Shown: one piece after another, positions 1-8,995 of the stretch
Layout: each line of letters opens with the position of its first letter
Position numbering within the stretch: position 1 is the first letter of the stretch
Origin: Nonlabens xiamenensis
GTDB lineage: Bacteria > Bacteroidota > Bacteroidia > Flavobacteriales > Flavobacteriaceae
DNA: 64,000 nt
Reading direction: 5' to 3'
Assembly (NCBI RefSeq): GCF_003865345.1
Contig: NZ_RMVE01000003.1
Location: forward strand, 310,001-374,000
Made by a program: the position numbers and the translations under genes
The notes under the pieces: model-generated
Database searches by the model: none
What the model saw: the letters and a program-made list of their open reading frames with translations, nothing else
Told to the model about the DNA's origin: nothing

Positions 1-273
1 TTTGCCCAAAGGAATACCTCTACCATAATCACGCACGATGACGCGCTCACCTTGGATAGAAACTTCTATCGTCTTTCCAGCGCCCATTACGTATTCATCA
101 ATAGAGTTATCGATGACTTCTTTTAAAAGAATATAGATACCGTCATCGGCACTAGATCCGTCTCCCAGCTTACCTATATACATCCCAGGACGCATTCTGA
201 TGTGCTCTTTCCAATCGAGCGAGCGGATATTTTCTTCGGTATATTTAGTAGTTCCGTCCATGAATTCTTCCAT
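1..273 (-). CDS. parE: DNA topoisomerase IV subunit B (ParE), N-terminal fragment
   Basis: The gene runs off the left edge; only about 91 N-terminal codons are present. The translation carries the GHKL ATPase start of type II topoisomerases: an [11 protein letters not shown] segment, then [11 protein letters not shown] with the ATP/Mg-binding Asn, then [10 protein letters not shown]. GyrB has a very similar N-terminus; the phrase around [13 protein letters not shown] is what I associate with flavobacterial ParE, so ParE is preferred. Start chosen at ATG 273; a second in-frame ATG lies at 261. An in-frame TAA lies about 66 bases upstream with no other start codon between. Known role: decatenation of replicated chromosomes by the ParC2E2 complex. 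Confidence 0.85.
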   Translation of the reverse strand, partial: MEEFMDGTTKYTEENIRSLDWKEHIRMRPGMYIGKLGDGSSADDGIYILLKEVIDNSIDEYVMGAGKTIEVSIQGERVIVRDYGRGIPLGK

Positions 274-791
274 CTGTCGTAGCTTGAAATATAAGTATTG
301 TTGCCTCCTTTCCCATTCAGCTTTTTTGTTTTTTAATTAACAGGTTTAAACCTTCAATTGTGAATAAAATCAATCATTGTTTATGATTTTTCTGCACCTC
401 TGGTCTTAACTCGTGTTTTGTAGCAAAGCTGTATGACTTCCTACCCACCAGGATCAACAATATTTAATTCTACCGGAGATGGATATCAATGCCCAAATAG
501 CTATTAACCCCTTTAAACATTACAAACATCGACAAACTACATCATAATTACTTTTTAAAATAAAGTGCTAAATCATTAACATTTGGGAAGAATAGCGTGT
601 TTTGATTTCGAGATTAAGTTTTTGAAAATAAACCAATTACCCTAGTAGCTGACTGGGTTTTATGCGGATTATCAAACTAGCAAAAATTGGAGCTTCCCAC
701 TGATTGATTCGCAATATAACGCGTGTGAATACTTGGTTTTTAACAATAAATTATATTTTCGGCTGACCATTTTTAATATTAAAACAAAAGA
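274..791. other. Intergenic region between parE and the M43 protease gene
   Basis: About 518 bases separate two divergently transcribed genes. No convincing ORF, RNA gene or strong hairpin was seen. The only regulatory hint is a TTGG at 733-736 and an A/T-rich TATATTTT at 752-759 upstream of the protease start, resembling the Bacteroidetes -33/-7 pair but not matching its TAnnTTTG core exactly. Confidence 0.5.
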
Positions 792-3200
792 ATGAAAAAA
801 ACCCTTACTTCTCTACTGGTTCTAGGTGCAGTGTTATTGTCTTCCATGGCACTCGCTCAACGTACCTGTTCCGCACATGACGATTTGGAATTGGCCAAAT
901 CTCAAAATCCAACCTTGGCGCGCAACATGCAACGCATCGAACAATTTACCCAGCGCAGGGCCAATGAATTGATGATCCAAAAAGCGATCGACGGTTCAAT
1001 CATTACTATCCCTGTAGTTGTTCATGTATTGTATGGCAACTCTACCCAAAACATCAGTGATGCGCAAATACAATCACAAATCGATGTATTGAATGAAGAC
1101 TTTAGACGCCTCAATGCCGACCGTGATAATACCTGGTCTCAAGCAGCAGATATGCAAATTGAATTTTGTTTGGCTCAACAGGATCCCAACGGCAACCCTA
1201 CCAACGGTATCACCAGAAAGGCATCTAACGTTACCACTTGGAACACGGTAGAAAACAGAATGAAAAGTTCGGCAACAGGAGGTATCGATCCATGGGATAC
1301 CACCCAGTACCTGAACATGTGGACGGTAAGTGCACTGAATAGTAATGGACGACCAGGAATTCTTGGATACGCACAGTTTCCTGGAGGTAATCGCGCCACC
1401 GATGGTGTGGTAATGGGTTACAACTATTTTGGTCGCACCGGCGCGGTTTCTGCACCTTTCAATGGTGGTAGAACAACCACCCATGAGGTAGGACACTTCT
1501 TGAACCTGCGCCACATTTGGGGTGATGGTCCTTGTGGAGCCGATGATTTTGTAAGCGATACGCCTGAATCAGATGCCGCCAATGCAGGATGCCAGGTAGG
1601 AAGCATCTCTTGTGGTTCTTCTGATATGGTACAGAACTATATGGATTACTCAGATGACGCTTGTATGAATCTGTTTACCACAGGTCAAAAAGCAAGAATG
1701 AGAGCTACCCTACTTAACGGAGGTTTTCATTCTGGATTAGCACAGTCGACTAAATGTACTCCTCCATCAGGTGGTGGAAACGGAACTGGATGTAATTCAA
1801 CCATCGACAGCTTCCCTTATAACAACGGATTTGAAAACGGATTGAGCGGATTTACTCAAGACACCAGTGATTCCCATGATTGGACGCTGCGTTCAGGAGG
1901 TACTCCTTCTTCGAGTACTGGACCGTCTGGTGCAGATCAAGGTTCTTTCTATGTGTATGTAGAAGCTTCTGATCCTAATTTTAATAAAACCGCGATTTTA
2001 AATGCACCTTGTTTTGACTTTGCCAGCGTATCGAGCCCAGAAGTGAGTTTCAGATATCAAATGACTGGAAACGCGGTGGGAACTTTAAGTTTGCAAGCCA
2101 AGGAAAGTACTGCCAATACATGGAGTACCATCTTCACCCAAAGTGGTGATCAAGGCAGCGCCTGGAAGACTGCATCAGCATCACTGGCCAGTCTGGCTGG
2201 AAAAGTAGGTCAATTGAGATTGGTGGTTAACACCATTGGATCCTGGCAAGGAGATATTGCAGTTGATGCGTTTGAAGTGCGCAATGCCTCTACCGGCGGT
2301 GGTGGATCTTCCTGTACCAATGGAGTCAGTAGCTTCCCATATGCTGAAGGTTTTGAAAACACCTTGGGACAATGGACGCAAAATAGCAGCGATTCTCACA
2401 ACTGGAGCCTGCGTTCTGGCGGGACACCATCCAGCAGCACAGGACCATCTGGAGCGGCTCAAGGTAGTTACTATATTTATGTAGAAGCCTCTGACCCTAA
2501 CTTTAATAAGACGGCCATTCTGGATTCTCCATGTTTCGACCTTACATCTCAATCTGCGGCAGTATTGAGTTTCAAATACCAGATGACTGGAAATGCAGTA
2601 GGAAGACTTAGGGTTCAGGCCAGCACAGGAGGTGCTTATGCCACCATTTTTGATGTATCAGGAGATCAGGGAGCTGCATGGCGTACCGCGAGTGTAGATC
2701 TTGCCACCTATCTTGGAAGTGATGTGAACTTGAGATTGGTCGTCAATACGTCTAGTTCATGGCAAGGGGACATCGCGGTGGATGATTTAGCTATCTCTAG
2801 CGGTAACATAGACAAATGTGCTGGTGTACCTGCTTACAACAGCAACCAAAATTACAGTGTTGGCGACAGGGTAGTTTATCAAGATTATCTCTTTGAACTT
2901 CAACCTGCAGGTTGGGAGAACCTTGGTCAATGCGGAACTGCCAGAAGCATCTCAAATGTCAAGGTTAACATTCCAAATGAGATTAGTATTTACCCGAACC
3001 CAGTAAGTGGAGCTGAGTTATTTACGACTGCCAGTGGCTCGGCAGCTACCTATCAAATCTTTAACCTGAGCGGACAATTGGTGCGGTCTGGTAAGGTGAA
3101 TCAAGGTACTATTGAGGTGAGCGAATTGACGCCAAACGTTTATTTGATTCGCATTGATGATGAAAACAATAGTTTGACTACCAAATTCATCAAAAAATAA
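792..3200 (+). CDS. Secreted M43 (pappalysin-like) metalloprotease, T9SS cargo
   Basis: 802 residues. Signal peptide at 1-22. The zinc site is complete: H231-E-x-x-H235-x-x-N-x-x-H241-x-x-G-D, with a Met-turn at Y-M284-D, the pattern of MEROPS family M43. Two MAM-like beta-sandwich domains follow (about 334-500 and 510-672); they are recent duplicates, sharing long stretches such as EASDPNFNKTAIL. Next comes a small chitin-binding (CBM5/12-like) module near 680-722 (NYSVGDRVVYQ, final W-x-x-LGQC). The last ~70 residues (IYPNPV start, IFNLSGQLV, FIKK end) are a type IX secretion sorting domain. It should cross the outer membrane by T9SS and act on the surface or outside. Substrate unknown; collagen- or chitin-associated protein is a guess. 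Confidence 0.92.
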   Translation: MKKTLTSLLVLGAVLLSSMALAQRTCSAHDDLELAKSQNPTLARNMQRIEQFTQRRANELMIQKAIDGSIITIPVVVHVLYGNSTQNISDAQIQSQIDVLNEDFRRLNADRDNTWSQAADMQIEFCLAQQDPNGNPTNGITRKASNVTTWNTVENRMKSSATGGIDPWDTTQYLNMWTVSALNSNGRPGILGYAQFPGGNRATDGVVMGYNYFGRTGAVSAPFNGGRTTTHEVGHFLNLRHIWGDGPCGADDFVSDTPESDAANAGCQVGSISCGSSDMVQNYMDYSDDACMNLFTTGQKARMRATLLNGGFHSGLAQSTKCTPPSGGGNGTGCNSTIDSFPYNNGFENGLSGFTQDTSDSHDWTLRSGGTPSSSTGPSGADQGSFYVYVEASDPNFNKTAILNAPCFDFASVSSPEVSFRYQMTGNAVGTLSLQAKESTANTWSTIFTQSGDQGSAWKTASASLASLAGKVGQLRLVVNTIGSWQGDIAVDAFEVRNASTGGGGSSCTNGVSSFPYAEGFENTLGQWTQNSSDSHNWSLRSGGTPSSSTGPSGAAQGSYYIYVEASDPNFNKTAILDSPCFDLTSQSAAVLSFKYQMTGNAVGRLRVQASTGGAYATIFDVSGDQGAAWRTASVDLATYLGSDVNLRLVVNTSSSWQGDIAVDDLAISSGNIDKCAGVPAYNSNQNYSVGDRVVYQDYLFELQPAGWENLGQCGTARSISNVKVNIPNEISIYPNPVSGAELFTTASGSAATYQIFNLSGQLVRSGKVNQGTIEVSELTPNVYLIRIDDENNSLTTKFIKK

Positions 3201-3220
3201 ATTAAATCCCTTTTAACGCT

Positions 3221-3258
3221 AAAAGCCTGTCATTCCCTCGATGACAGGCTTTTTTTTG
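3221..3258 (+). terminator. Rho-independent terminator after the M43 protease gene
   Basis: A perfect 13-bp stem (3221-3233 with 3241-3253), a 7-base loop and a run of T. Located 20 bases after the stop codon. Confidence 0.9.
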
Positions 3259-3330
3259 GATTCAAGTTCTTCTGTTTCCTGTTTAATGTACGGCAATGGT
3301 ACTTCTAATTCAATGACTGATTTGATCAAA

Positions 3331-4683
3331 TCAAGCAATCACTACTGTTTTAATATTGGTGAATTCCCTAATCCCAAAAGCTGAGAGTTCGCGTCCATAA
3401 CCAGAAATCCCAGTTCCGCCGAAAGGCAATGCTGGATGACTGGCTACTTTGTGATTGATAAAAACGGCTCCGTCTTTAATTTTATGGGATAACTTTTCCA
3501 TGCGGTCTACATCTGTCGAAAACAGGCTGGCCCCCAGACCAAATTTTGAGTTGTTGACCATATCAATAGCTTTCTCTTCGGTAGAAAATGTGGTTACAGC
3601 AATCAGCGGTCCAAAGGTTTCTTCCGTGAAAACGGGCATATCTTCTGTTACATCAGTTAATATAGTGGGTTCATAAAAGGCTTTGTCTCTTTTTCCGCCG
3701 AGTTTTAATTGTGCACCTTGATTCAGAGAATCATTCATGAGCTCTTCTAATTCCTCGGCAAGATCTTCTCTGGCCATGACTCCAATATAGGTTTCATCAT
3801 CCATTGGGTCTCCAGCTGATAATTCTTGCACCTTCTGGGTGAACTTTTTCATGAATTCTTCTTCAATGTTTTCGTCTAGCAATAAGCGTTTACCTGCTAT
3901 ACAGCTTTGTCCGGTATTTTGATACCTGGCATCCACACACTTTTCAACAGCATCATCCAAATCGGCATCTTTAAAAACTACAAGTGCATTATTTCCTCCC
4001 AGTTCTAATACAGATTTTTTGATTGCACCACCAGCTGTCGCCGCTACACTACTACCTGCTGGTTTGGAACCGGTAAGCGTCACTGCTTTGATGATCTCGT
4101 TTTTGATCACTCCTTCAATCGGGTCGCTGGAAACTACCAGGTTTTGGAAACAGCCTTTTGGAAAACCTGCGGTGGTGAAAAGCTGCTCTATACGTTCTGC
4201 ACAACCCATCACACTGCTTGCGTGTTTCAATACACCCACGTTACCGGCCATTAAGGCAGGAATGATAAATCTAAATACCTGCCAATAGGGATAATTCCAC
4301 GGCATTACGGCCAGCACCACACCTAGCGGCTCGTAAGACACATAGGATTTGAGGTGTTCCGTTTCTATAAATTCACTGGCCAGATATTCAGGTGCCTTTG
4401 TTGCATAATGCTCACAGAGCCATGCACATTTTTCAAGTTCGCCACGCGACTGACTGATAGGTTTACCCATTTCCTCTGTCATTTGTTGCGCGTAGTAATC
4501 CGTATTTGATTTCAGCAGACGAGCAACTTCTTTAACTTTTTCGGCACGGTGGTCAAAACTGGTATTCTTCCAATCTTGAAAAGCTTGTTGTGCCCGATCT
4601 AATTTTTGCTGAATCTCAGATTCTGTGAGTTCGTTATATTGTGCGATTTCCTTTCCTGTATAGGGATTGATGGTCGTAATCAT
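3331..4683 (-). CDS. Aldehyde dehydrogenase, succinate-semialdehyde dehydrogenase type
   Basis: 450 residues, the length of the short SSADH-like branch (GabD/Sad type). Visible landmarks: PWNYP at 128-132, the NAD(P)-binding lysine K153 in LKHAS, general base E227 in ELGGN, catalytic C261 in GQSCIAGKR, and ETFGP near the C-terminus. It oxidises an aldehyde to an acid with NAD(P)+, most likely succinate semialdehyde to succinate in GABA-type catabolism; the substrate cannot be fixed by eye. Monocistronic, minus strand, with ATG at 4683. No other GABA genes are nearby. Confidence 0.88.
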   Translation of the reverse strand: MITTINPYTGKEIAQYNELTESEIQQKLDRAQQAFQDWKNTSFDHRAEKVKEVARLLKSNTDYYAQQMTEEMGKPISQSRGELEKCAWLCEHYATKAPEYLASEFIETEHLKSYVSYEPLGVVLAVMPWNYPYWQVFRFIIPALMAGNVGVLKHASSVMGCAERIEQLFTTAGFPKGCFQNLVVSSDPIEGVIKNEIIKAVTLTGSKPAGSSVAATAGGAIKKSVLELGGNNALVVFKDADLDDAVEKCVDARYQNTGQSCIAGKRLLLDENIEEEFMKKFTQKVQELSAGDPMDDETYIGVMAREDLAEELEELMNDSLNQGAQLKLGGKRDKAFYEPTILTDVTEDMPVFTEETFGPLIAVTTFSTEEKAIDMVNNSKFGLGASLFSTDVDRMEKLSHKIKDGAVFINHKVASHPALPFGGTGISGYGRELSAFGIREFTNIKTVVIA

Positions 4684-4856
4684 GTTTTTCTTTTAAAATT
4701 ACGATACCTCAACGCATATTGAGCAAGGCTTTAGAAGTTGTTAACGATTGCCACTAAATCGTTTAACGATGTTGGATAAAAGAAATAGCCTATATGCTGT
4801 TCGATGTATAATCCTCCTTTCGAAAAATAATTATTGACGATTTGTCCAATGCTTTA

Positions 4857-5819
4857 CTATCTATGCGACAGCCACTGGCGAACATTGGTGTCGATGCGAT
4901 TTGATATATCAGAGGTATCGGCTTTTTCAAAGTCTCTACCAGTGATCCTTTCATAAAGTTCGACGTAGCGATCACTCACACCCTGGATATATTCATCGCT
5001 CATTTCTGGTACCTGCTGCCCTTCCAAACCTTGAAAATCATTGGAGATCAACCATTGTCGAACGAATTCCTTGCTGAGTTGTTTCTGAGGTTCATTGTTG
5101 TCCTGACGTTGCTGATACCCGTCGGCATAAAAGTATCTGGAAGAATCTGGTGTATGAATTTCGTCTATCAATACTATTGTTCCATCCTGTGTTTTTCCAA
5201 ATTCATATTTGGTATCCACCAGAATCAATCCGCGCTTTGCGGCAAGCTCGGTACCACGTTGAAACAGCGCCTTGGTGTATTTTTCTAGTACGGCATAATC
5301 TTCGGCAGAGACAATTTTGCGTTGTAGAATTTCCTCTTTGGAAATGTCTTCATCGTGGTCTCCCATTTCTGCTTTTGTAGCAGGAGTGATGATTGGCTCA
5401 GGAAATCTATCGTTTTCTTTCATGCCATCTGGCATGGAAACACCACACAATTCTCTTTTACCCTTTTTGTATTCCCTGGCAGCATGACCAGACAAGTACC
5501 CACGAATGACCATTTCTACCTTAAAAGGTTCACAACGATGTCCGATGGCTACATTAGGGTCAGGAGTTGCCAGCAACCAGTTGGGAACAATATCTTCGGT
5601 ATCCTTCATCATTTGAGTAGCGATCTGGTTGAGAATTTGCCCTTTATAAGGTATCCCCTTAGGCATCACCACATCAAAGGCACTGAGTCTATCACTGGCG
5701 ATCATCACTAATAATTGATCCTCCAGATAATACACTTCCCTGACTTTTCCTTTGTATACTTTTTGTTGTCCGGGAAAATCAAAATCTGTCCCTGTGATGG
5801 TTGTAGGTAATGATGGCAT
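4857..5819 (-). CDS. purC: SAICAR synthase (PurC)
   Basis: About 320 residues, the long form usual in Bacteroidetes. The N-terminus has [16 protein letters not shown], followed by [12 protein letters not shown] and [17 protein letters not shown], classic SAICAR synthase motifs. It joins CAIR and aspartate with ATP in purine biosynthesis. Start set at ATG 5819. The open frame extends to a TTG at 5873, but a likely -7 box (CAAATTTG, 5845-5852) with TTG 18 bases upstream lies inside that extension, and homologues begin close to the ATG. phoH lies upstream on the same strand, an arrangement common in flavobacteria. Confidence 0.95.
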   Translation of the reverse strand: MPSLPTTITGTDFDFPGQQKVYKGKVREVYYLEDQLLVMIASDRLSAFDVVMPKGIPYKGQILNQIATQMMKDTEDIVPNWLLATPDPNVAIGHRCEPFKVEMVIRGYLSGHAAREYKKGKRELCGVSMPDGMKENDRFPEPIITPATKAEMGDHDEDISKEEILQRKIVSAEDYAVLEKYTKALFQRGTELAAKRGLILVDTKYEFGKTQDGTIVLIDEIHTPDSSRYFYADGYQQRQDNNEPQKQLSKEFVRQWLISNDFQGLEGQQVPEMSDEYIQGVSDRYVELYERITGRDFEKADTSDISNRIDTNVRQWLSHR

Positions 5820-6039
5820 GCCTCTAATGGTTTGGATTGCTGCACAAATTTGCAGATTTTTCAGTTGCCTCAACTAACATTGAGCAATTAATTTAAATGA
5901 AGTTATTGACTGGATATCATCAGCATTCATTTTCTGAAAAATGAAAACAAATAACTTTGGCCAAGAGCCGCAACGTGCATATATAGTGCGCTAATTAGCC
6001 TATCAGTTGATAAAACAATCCTTAGATCAATAATCCGAA

Positions 6040-6990
6040 TCAATTCCTGTTTTCAATCTGTTTGTAAGCTGCCACGACATGTTTTACCAGACGGTGTCTG
6101 ACCACATCACTATCGTCCAAATACATCATACCCACACCCTTGACATCCTTCAAGATCAACAAAGCCTCTTTGAGTCCAGAAGTGACCCTCCTGGGCAGAT
6201 CAATCTGCCCAGGATCACCAGTAATGAAGAATTTGGCATCCTTACCCATTCTCGTCAGAAACATTTTCATTTGCGCGTGGGTGGTGTTTTGAGATTCATC
6301 CAGTATCACATAAGCCTGGTCCAGTGTTCTTCCTCTCATAAAAGCCAATGGCGCAATCTGAATGGTACCTTTTTCAATGTAAGCGGCAAGACGTTCTGCA
6401 GGAATCATATCCCTTAGTGCGTCGTATATAGGTTGCATATAAGGGTCAAGTTTTTCTTTGAGATCTCCAGGTAAAAAACCAAGGTTCTCGCCTGCTTCTA
6501 CGGCTGGTCTTGTGATAATAATTCTTTTGACTTGTTTCTCCTTGAGTGCACGCACCGCCAAGGCCACACCAATATAGGTTTTACCAGTACCTGCGGGACC
6601 TACGGCAAAAACCATATCATTCTTGTTACAAAGTTCTACCAGTTTGCGCTGATTGGGAGTTTTAGGACGAATCAGCATTCCTGAATTACCATGTACAAGG
6701 ACTTCATCTTTTCCCTTGCCCATATAATCATGGCTGCTGTCACTGGTCAGCAATCGTTCCATCACGTTTTCATCCATTTTATTGTATATACCAAAATGGG
6801 TCAACATCATTTGGATACGTTTGTCAAATTCAGCTAATTGTTCTTCATCTCCATATACCTTCATGGTACTACCTCTTGCCACAATTTTCAATTTGGGGAA
6901 ATGGGATTTTAAGAAAGCTAGATTCTTGTTTTTGGCTCCAAAAAATTCTCTTGGATTGGATTCTGACAGGTCGATGATAAGTTCGTTCAA
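6040..6990 (-). CDS. phoH: PhoH-family ATPase
   Basis: 316 residues. Walker A GPAGTGKT at 131-138, RPAVEAGE after it, Walker B VILDESQN at 228-235 and GDPGQIDLPR after that, which is the PhoH/YbeZ core. PhoH proteins are thought to act in RNA metabolism, often beside YbeY; the exact job is not settled. The start is a TTG at 6990 giving (M)NELIIDL, which fits family N-termini; the next in-frame ATG would remove conserved sequence. It lies upstream of purC and diverges from the SAM hydrolase operon. Confidence 0.92.
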   Translation of the reverse strand: MNELIIDLSESNPREFFGAKNKNLAFLKSHFPKLKIVARGSTMKVYGDEEQLAEFDKRIQMMLTHFGIYNKMDENVMERLLTSDSSHDYMGKGKDEVLVHGNSGMLIRPKTPNQRKLVELCNKNDMVFAVGPAGTGKTYIGVALAVRALKEKQVKRIIITRPAVEAGENLGFLPGDLKEKLDPYMQPIYDALRDMIPAERLAAYIEKGTIQIAPLAFMRGRTLDQAYVILDESQNTTHAQMKMFLTRMGKDAKFFITGDPGQIDLPRRVTSGLKEALLILKDVKGVGMMYLDDSDVVRHRLVKHVVAAYKQIENRN

Positions 6991-7139
6991 AAGCGGCGTT
7001 TTAGTTCTGAGATTGCGTGTTAATTTTCATAGTTTTGTTTGAGGTCAAACCAGTGTTTGAATGTAATAAAATTTGTTCTTCAAGCCGCAAGACCGATCGG
7101 ATTTTAACCAGCAATTAATTAACAGTTTTTCAATTCCGT

Positions 7140-7976
7140 ATGGCCATAATTACCTTAACAACAGATTTCGGCTGGAAAGATCCCTATGTGGGAGCGGTAA
7201 AAGGGGCGATTTATAAGGAATTGAAGGAAGTCACCATTGTGGATATATCGCATGATGTTACGCCTTTCAACATTGCCGAAGCAGCTTACATCATACAAAA
7301 TGCCTATCACTCCTTTCCAGAAGGCACCATTCACATCATAGGGGTGGATGCAGAACACACCCCTGAAAACATTCATATTGCCGTATTACTTAAAGGACAT
7401 TATTTTATTTGTGCAGATAATGGTGTACTTGCATTGATCATGAACAAATTGAGACCTGAAAAACTAGTAGAGATCAATATACATGACCGCATCACCAGTA
7501 ATTTTACCACCCTCGATGCTTTTGTCAGTACGGCTTGTCATATCGCTCGAGGCGGAACACTGGAAGTAATCGGAAAACCTCTGTCGCGTATCCGCGCTAT
7601 TTCAGGCGTACAACCCAAAGTCTCTGATAGCAGCAATAGCATTTACGGACAAGTCATTTATATTGACAATTACGGAAATTCGGTGACCAATATATCTGAG
7701 GAGATTTTTGATACAGTGGGTAAAGGTAGGGCGTTTGAAATATCTGCCCGAAACGAACGATTTACCAAAATCTTCAAACAGTATAGCGATATCATTAACT
7801 TTGAAGACGAAGAGAAAAAACGGGACGTGGATGGTAAGGGGCTCGTCATTTTCAATAGTGCCGGCTATTTGGAAATGGCTACCTATAAATCCAATCCGCT
7901 AACCGTCGGAAGCGCAAGTTCGCTTTTCGGTTTAAAAATTAATGTTCCGGTGATCATAACCTTTAAAGACTCATGA
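7140..7976 (+). CDS. S-adenosyl-L-methionine hydrolase (DUF62, SAM hydroxide adenosyltransferase)
   Basis: 278 residues. The start TLTTDFGWKDPYVGAVKGA and later FICADNGVL and IDNYGNSVTNI are hallmarks of the SAM-dependent chlorinase/fluorinase-like family (DUF62). Non-halogenating members cleave SAM with water to adenosine and methionine. First gene of a tight plus-strand run; its stop overlaps the start of the next gene by 4 bases. I see no halogenase-specific insertion, so hydrolase is the better call. Confidence 0.88.
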   Translation: MAIITLTTDFGWKDPYVGAVKGAIYKELKEVTIVDISHDVTPFNIAEAAYIIQNAYHSFPEGTIHIIGVDAEHTPENIHIAVLLKGHYFICADNGVLALIMNKLRPEKLVEINIHDRITSNFTTLDAFVSTACHIARGGTLEVIGKPLSRIRAISGVQPKVSDSSNSIYGQVIYIDNYGNSVTNISEEIFDTVGKGRAFEISARNERFTKIFKQYSDIINFEDEEKKRDVDGKGLVIFNSAGYLEMATYKSNPLTVGSASSLFGLKINVPVIITFKDS

Positions 7977-8269
7977 TTGTACGTATTGTCCACATGCATT
8001 TTAATGCCCATGATATCGATGCCTTTAAGTTATTATTTAAAGAACATAAAGAGGCCATCCGGAATCAGCCAGGTTGTACATTTTTGGAACTCTACCAGGA
8101 TACGATCGACAAACAACGTTTTTTTACTTACAGTCATTGGTCAAATGAATCGGCACTCAATAATTACCGTCATAGTGCGTTGTTTGCTAAAGTATGGCCT
8201 GCTACCAAGGTTTTATTTGACCAACAGCCCAAAGCCTATTCCGTAAATAAAATACACAGCCTAGCATGA
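7973..8269 (+). CDS. Antibiotic biosynthesis monooxygenase (ABM) domain protein
   Basis: 98 residues, one small ferredoxin-like ABM domain: MIVRIVHMHF strand, helix with FKEHKEAIRNQPGC, then LELYQD, FFTYSHWSNESAL and a C-terminal strand. Such proteins include quinol monooxygenases and heme-degrading enzymes; the function here is open. ATGA overlap with the gene before and again with gldF after, so it is translationally coupled into the gld operon. Confidence 0.8.
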   Translation: MIVRIVHMHFNAHDIDAFKLLFKEHKEAIRNQPGCTFLELYQDTIDKQRFFTYSHWSNESALNNYRHSALFAKVWPATKVLFDQQPKAYSVNKIHSLA

Positions 8270-8994
8270 AAGCCATTTTTATTAAAGAACTTAGAGGTTT
8301 CTTTTCTAGCCTAACCGGTTACCTGGTGATTGGTATTTTCCTGCTGGTGACTAGCCTTTTTGTATTTGTTTTCAAGGGTGAATACAATATATTGGACTAC
8401 GGATTTGCTGAGCTAGCCCCCTTCTTTCTTTTAATACCCTGGCTTTTTATGTTCCTCATACCTGCCATCACCATGCGCAGCTTTACAATAGAACGCAACT
8501 TGGGTACACTCGAAATGCTCGTAACACGACCGATTTCGTACAGAAAATTGGTAGGGGGAAAATATGCAGCTGCACTGGTATTGATCGTTTTGGCGCTCGT
8601 ACCCACTCTTATTTACGTATGGAGCATCAGCGTTTTAGGAGAAACACCTTATAATATGGATTATGGTAGTACTCTTGGGAGTTACTTGGGCGCCCTGTTG
8701 TTGGCCATGAGCTACACCGCAATCGGCATATTTAGTTCTACGCTGACTTCCAATCAAATTGTTGCTTTTCTTTTGGCTGCTGCTTTGAGCTTTGTCATGT
8801 ACTTTGGCTTTGAGGGATTACAGGGCCTCGTTGCCGACTCGGATAGCCTTTCGGCACTGGGATTGAAATATCATTATGAAAGTATGGCCAGAGGAGTAAT
8901 TGACACGCGGGATATGATTTACTTTTTGAGTGTCGCTGTACTTTTTTTCGCTTTAAGCGAAATAAGCCTTAAAACCTTACTTAGTAAAAGATAA
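8266..8994 (+). CDS. gldF: Gliding motility ABC transporter permease GldF
   Basis: 242 residues, about six membrane segments. The start (IFIKELRGFFSSLTGYLVIGIF) and the ITMRSFTIERNLGTLEMLVTRPI segment match GldF of flavobacteria. GldF, GldG and the ATPase GldA form an ABC transporter linked to gliding and the T9SS machinery; gldA is not in this window. The start codon overlaps the ABM gene by 4 bases and gldG begins 1 base after the stop. Confidence 0.93.
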   Translation: MKAIFIKELRGFFSSLTGYLVIGIFLLVTSLFVFVFKGEYNILDYGFAELAPFFLLIPWLFMFLIPAITMRSFTIERNLGTLEMLVTRPISYRKLVGGKYAAALVLIVLALVPTLIYVWSISVLGETPYNMDYGSTLGSYLGALLLAMSYTAIGIFSSTLTSNQIVAFLLAAALSFVMYFGFEGLQGLVADSDSLSALGLKYHYESMARGVIDTRDMIYFLSVAVLFFALSEISLKTLLSKR

Positions 8995-8995
8995 G

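Noticed and set aside
7155-7976. SAM-dependent halogenase
   Set aside because: The DUF62 gene has no halogenase-type context or insertion that I can see; hydrolase is the common family function.
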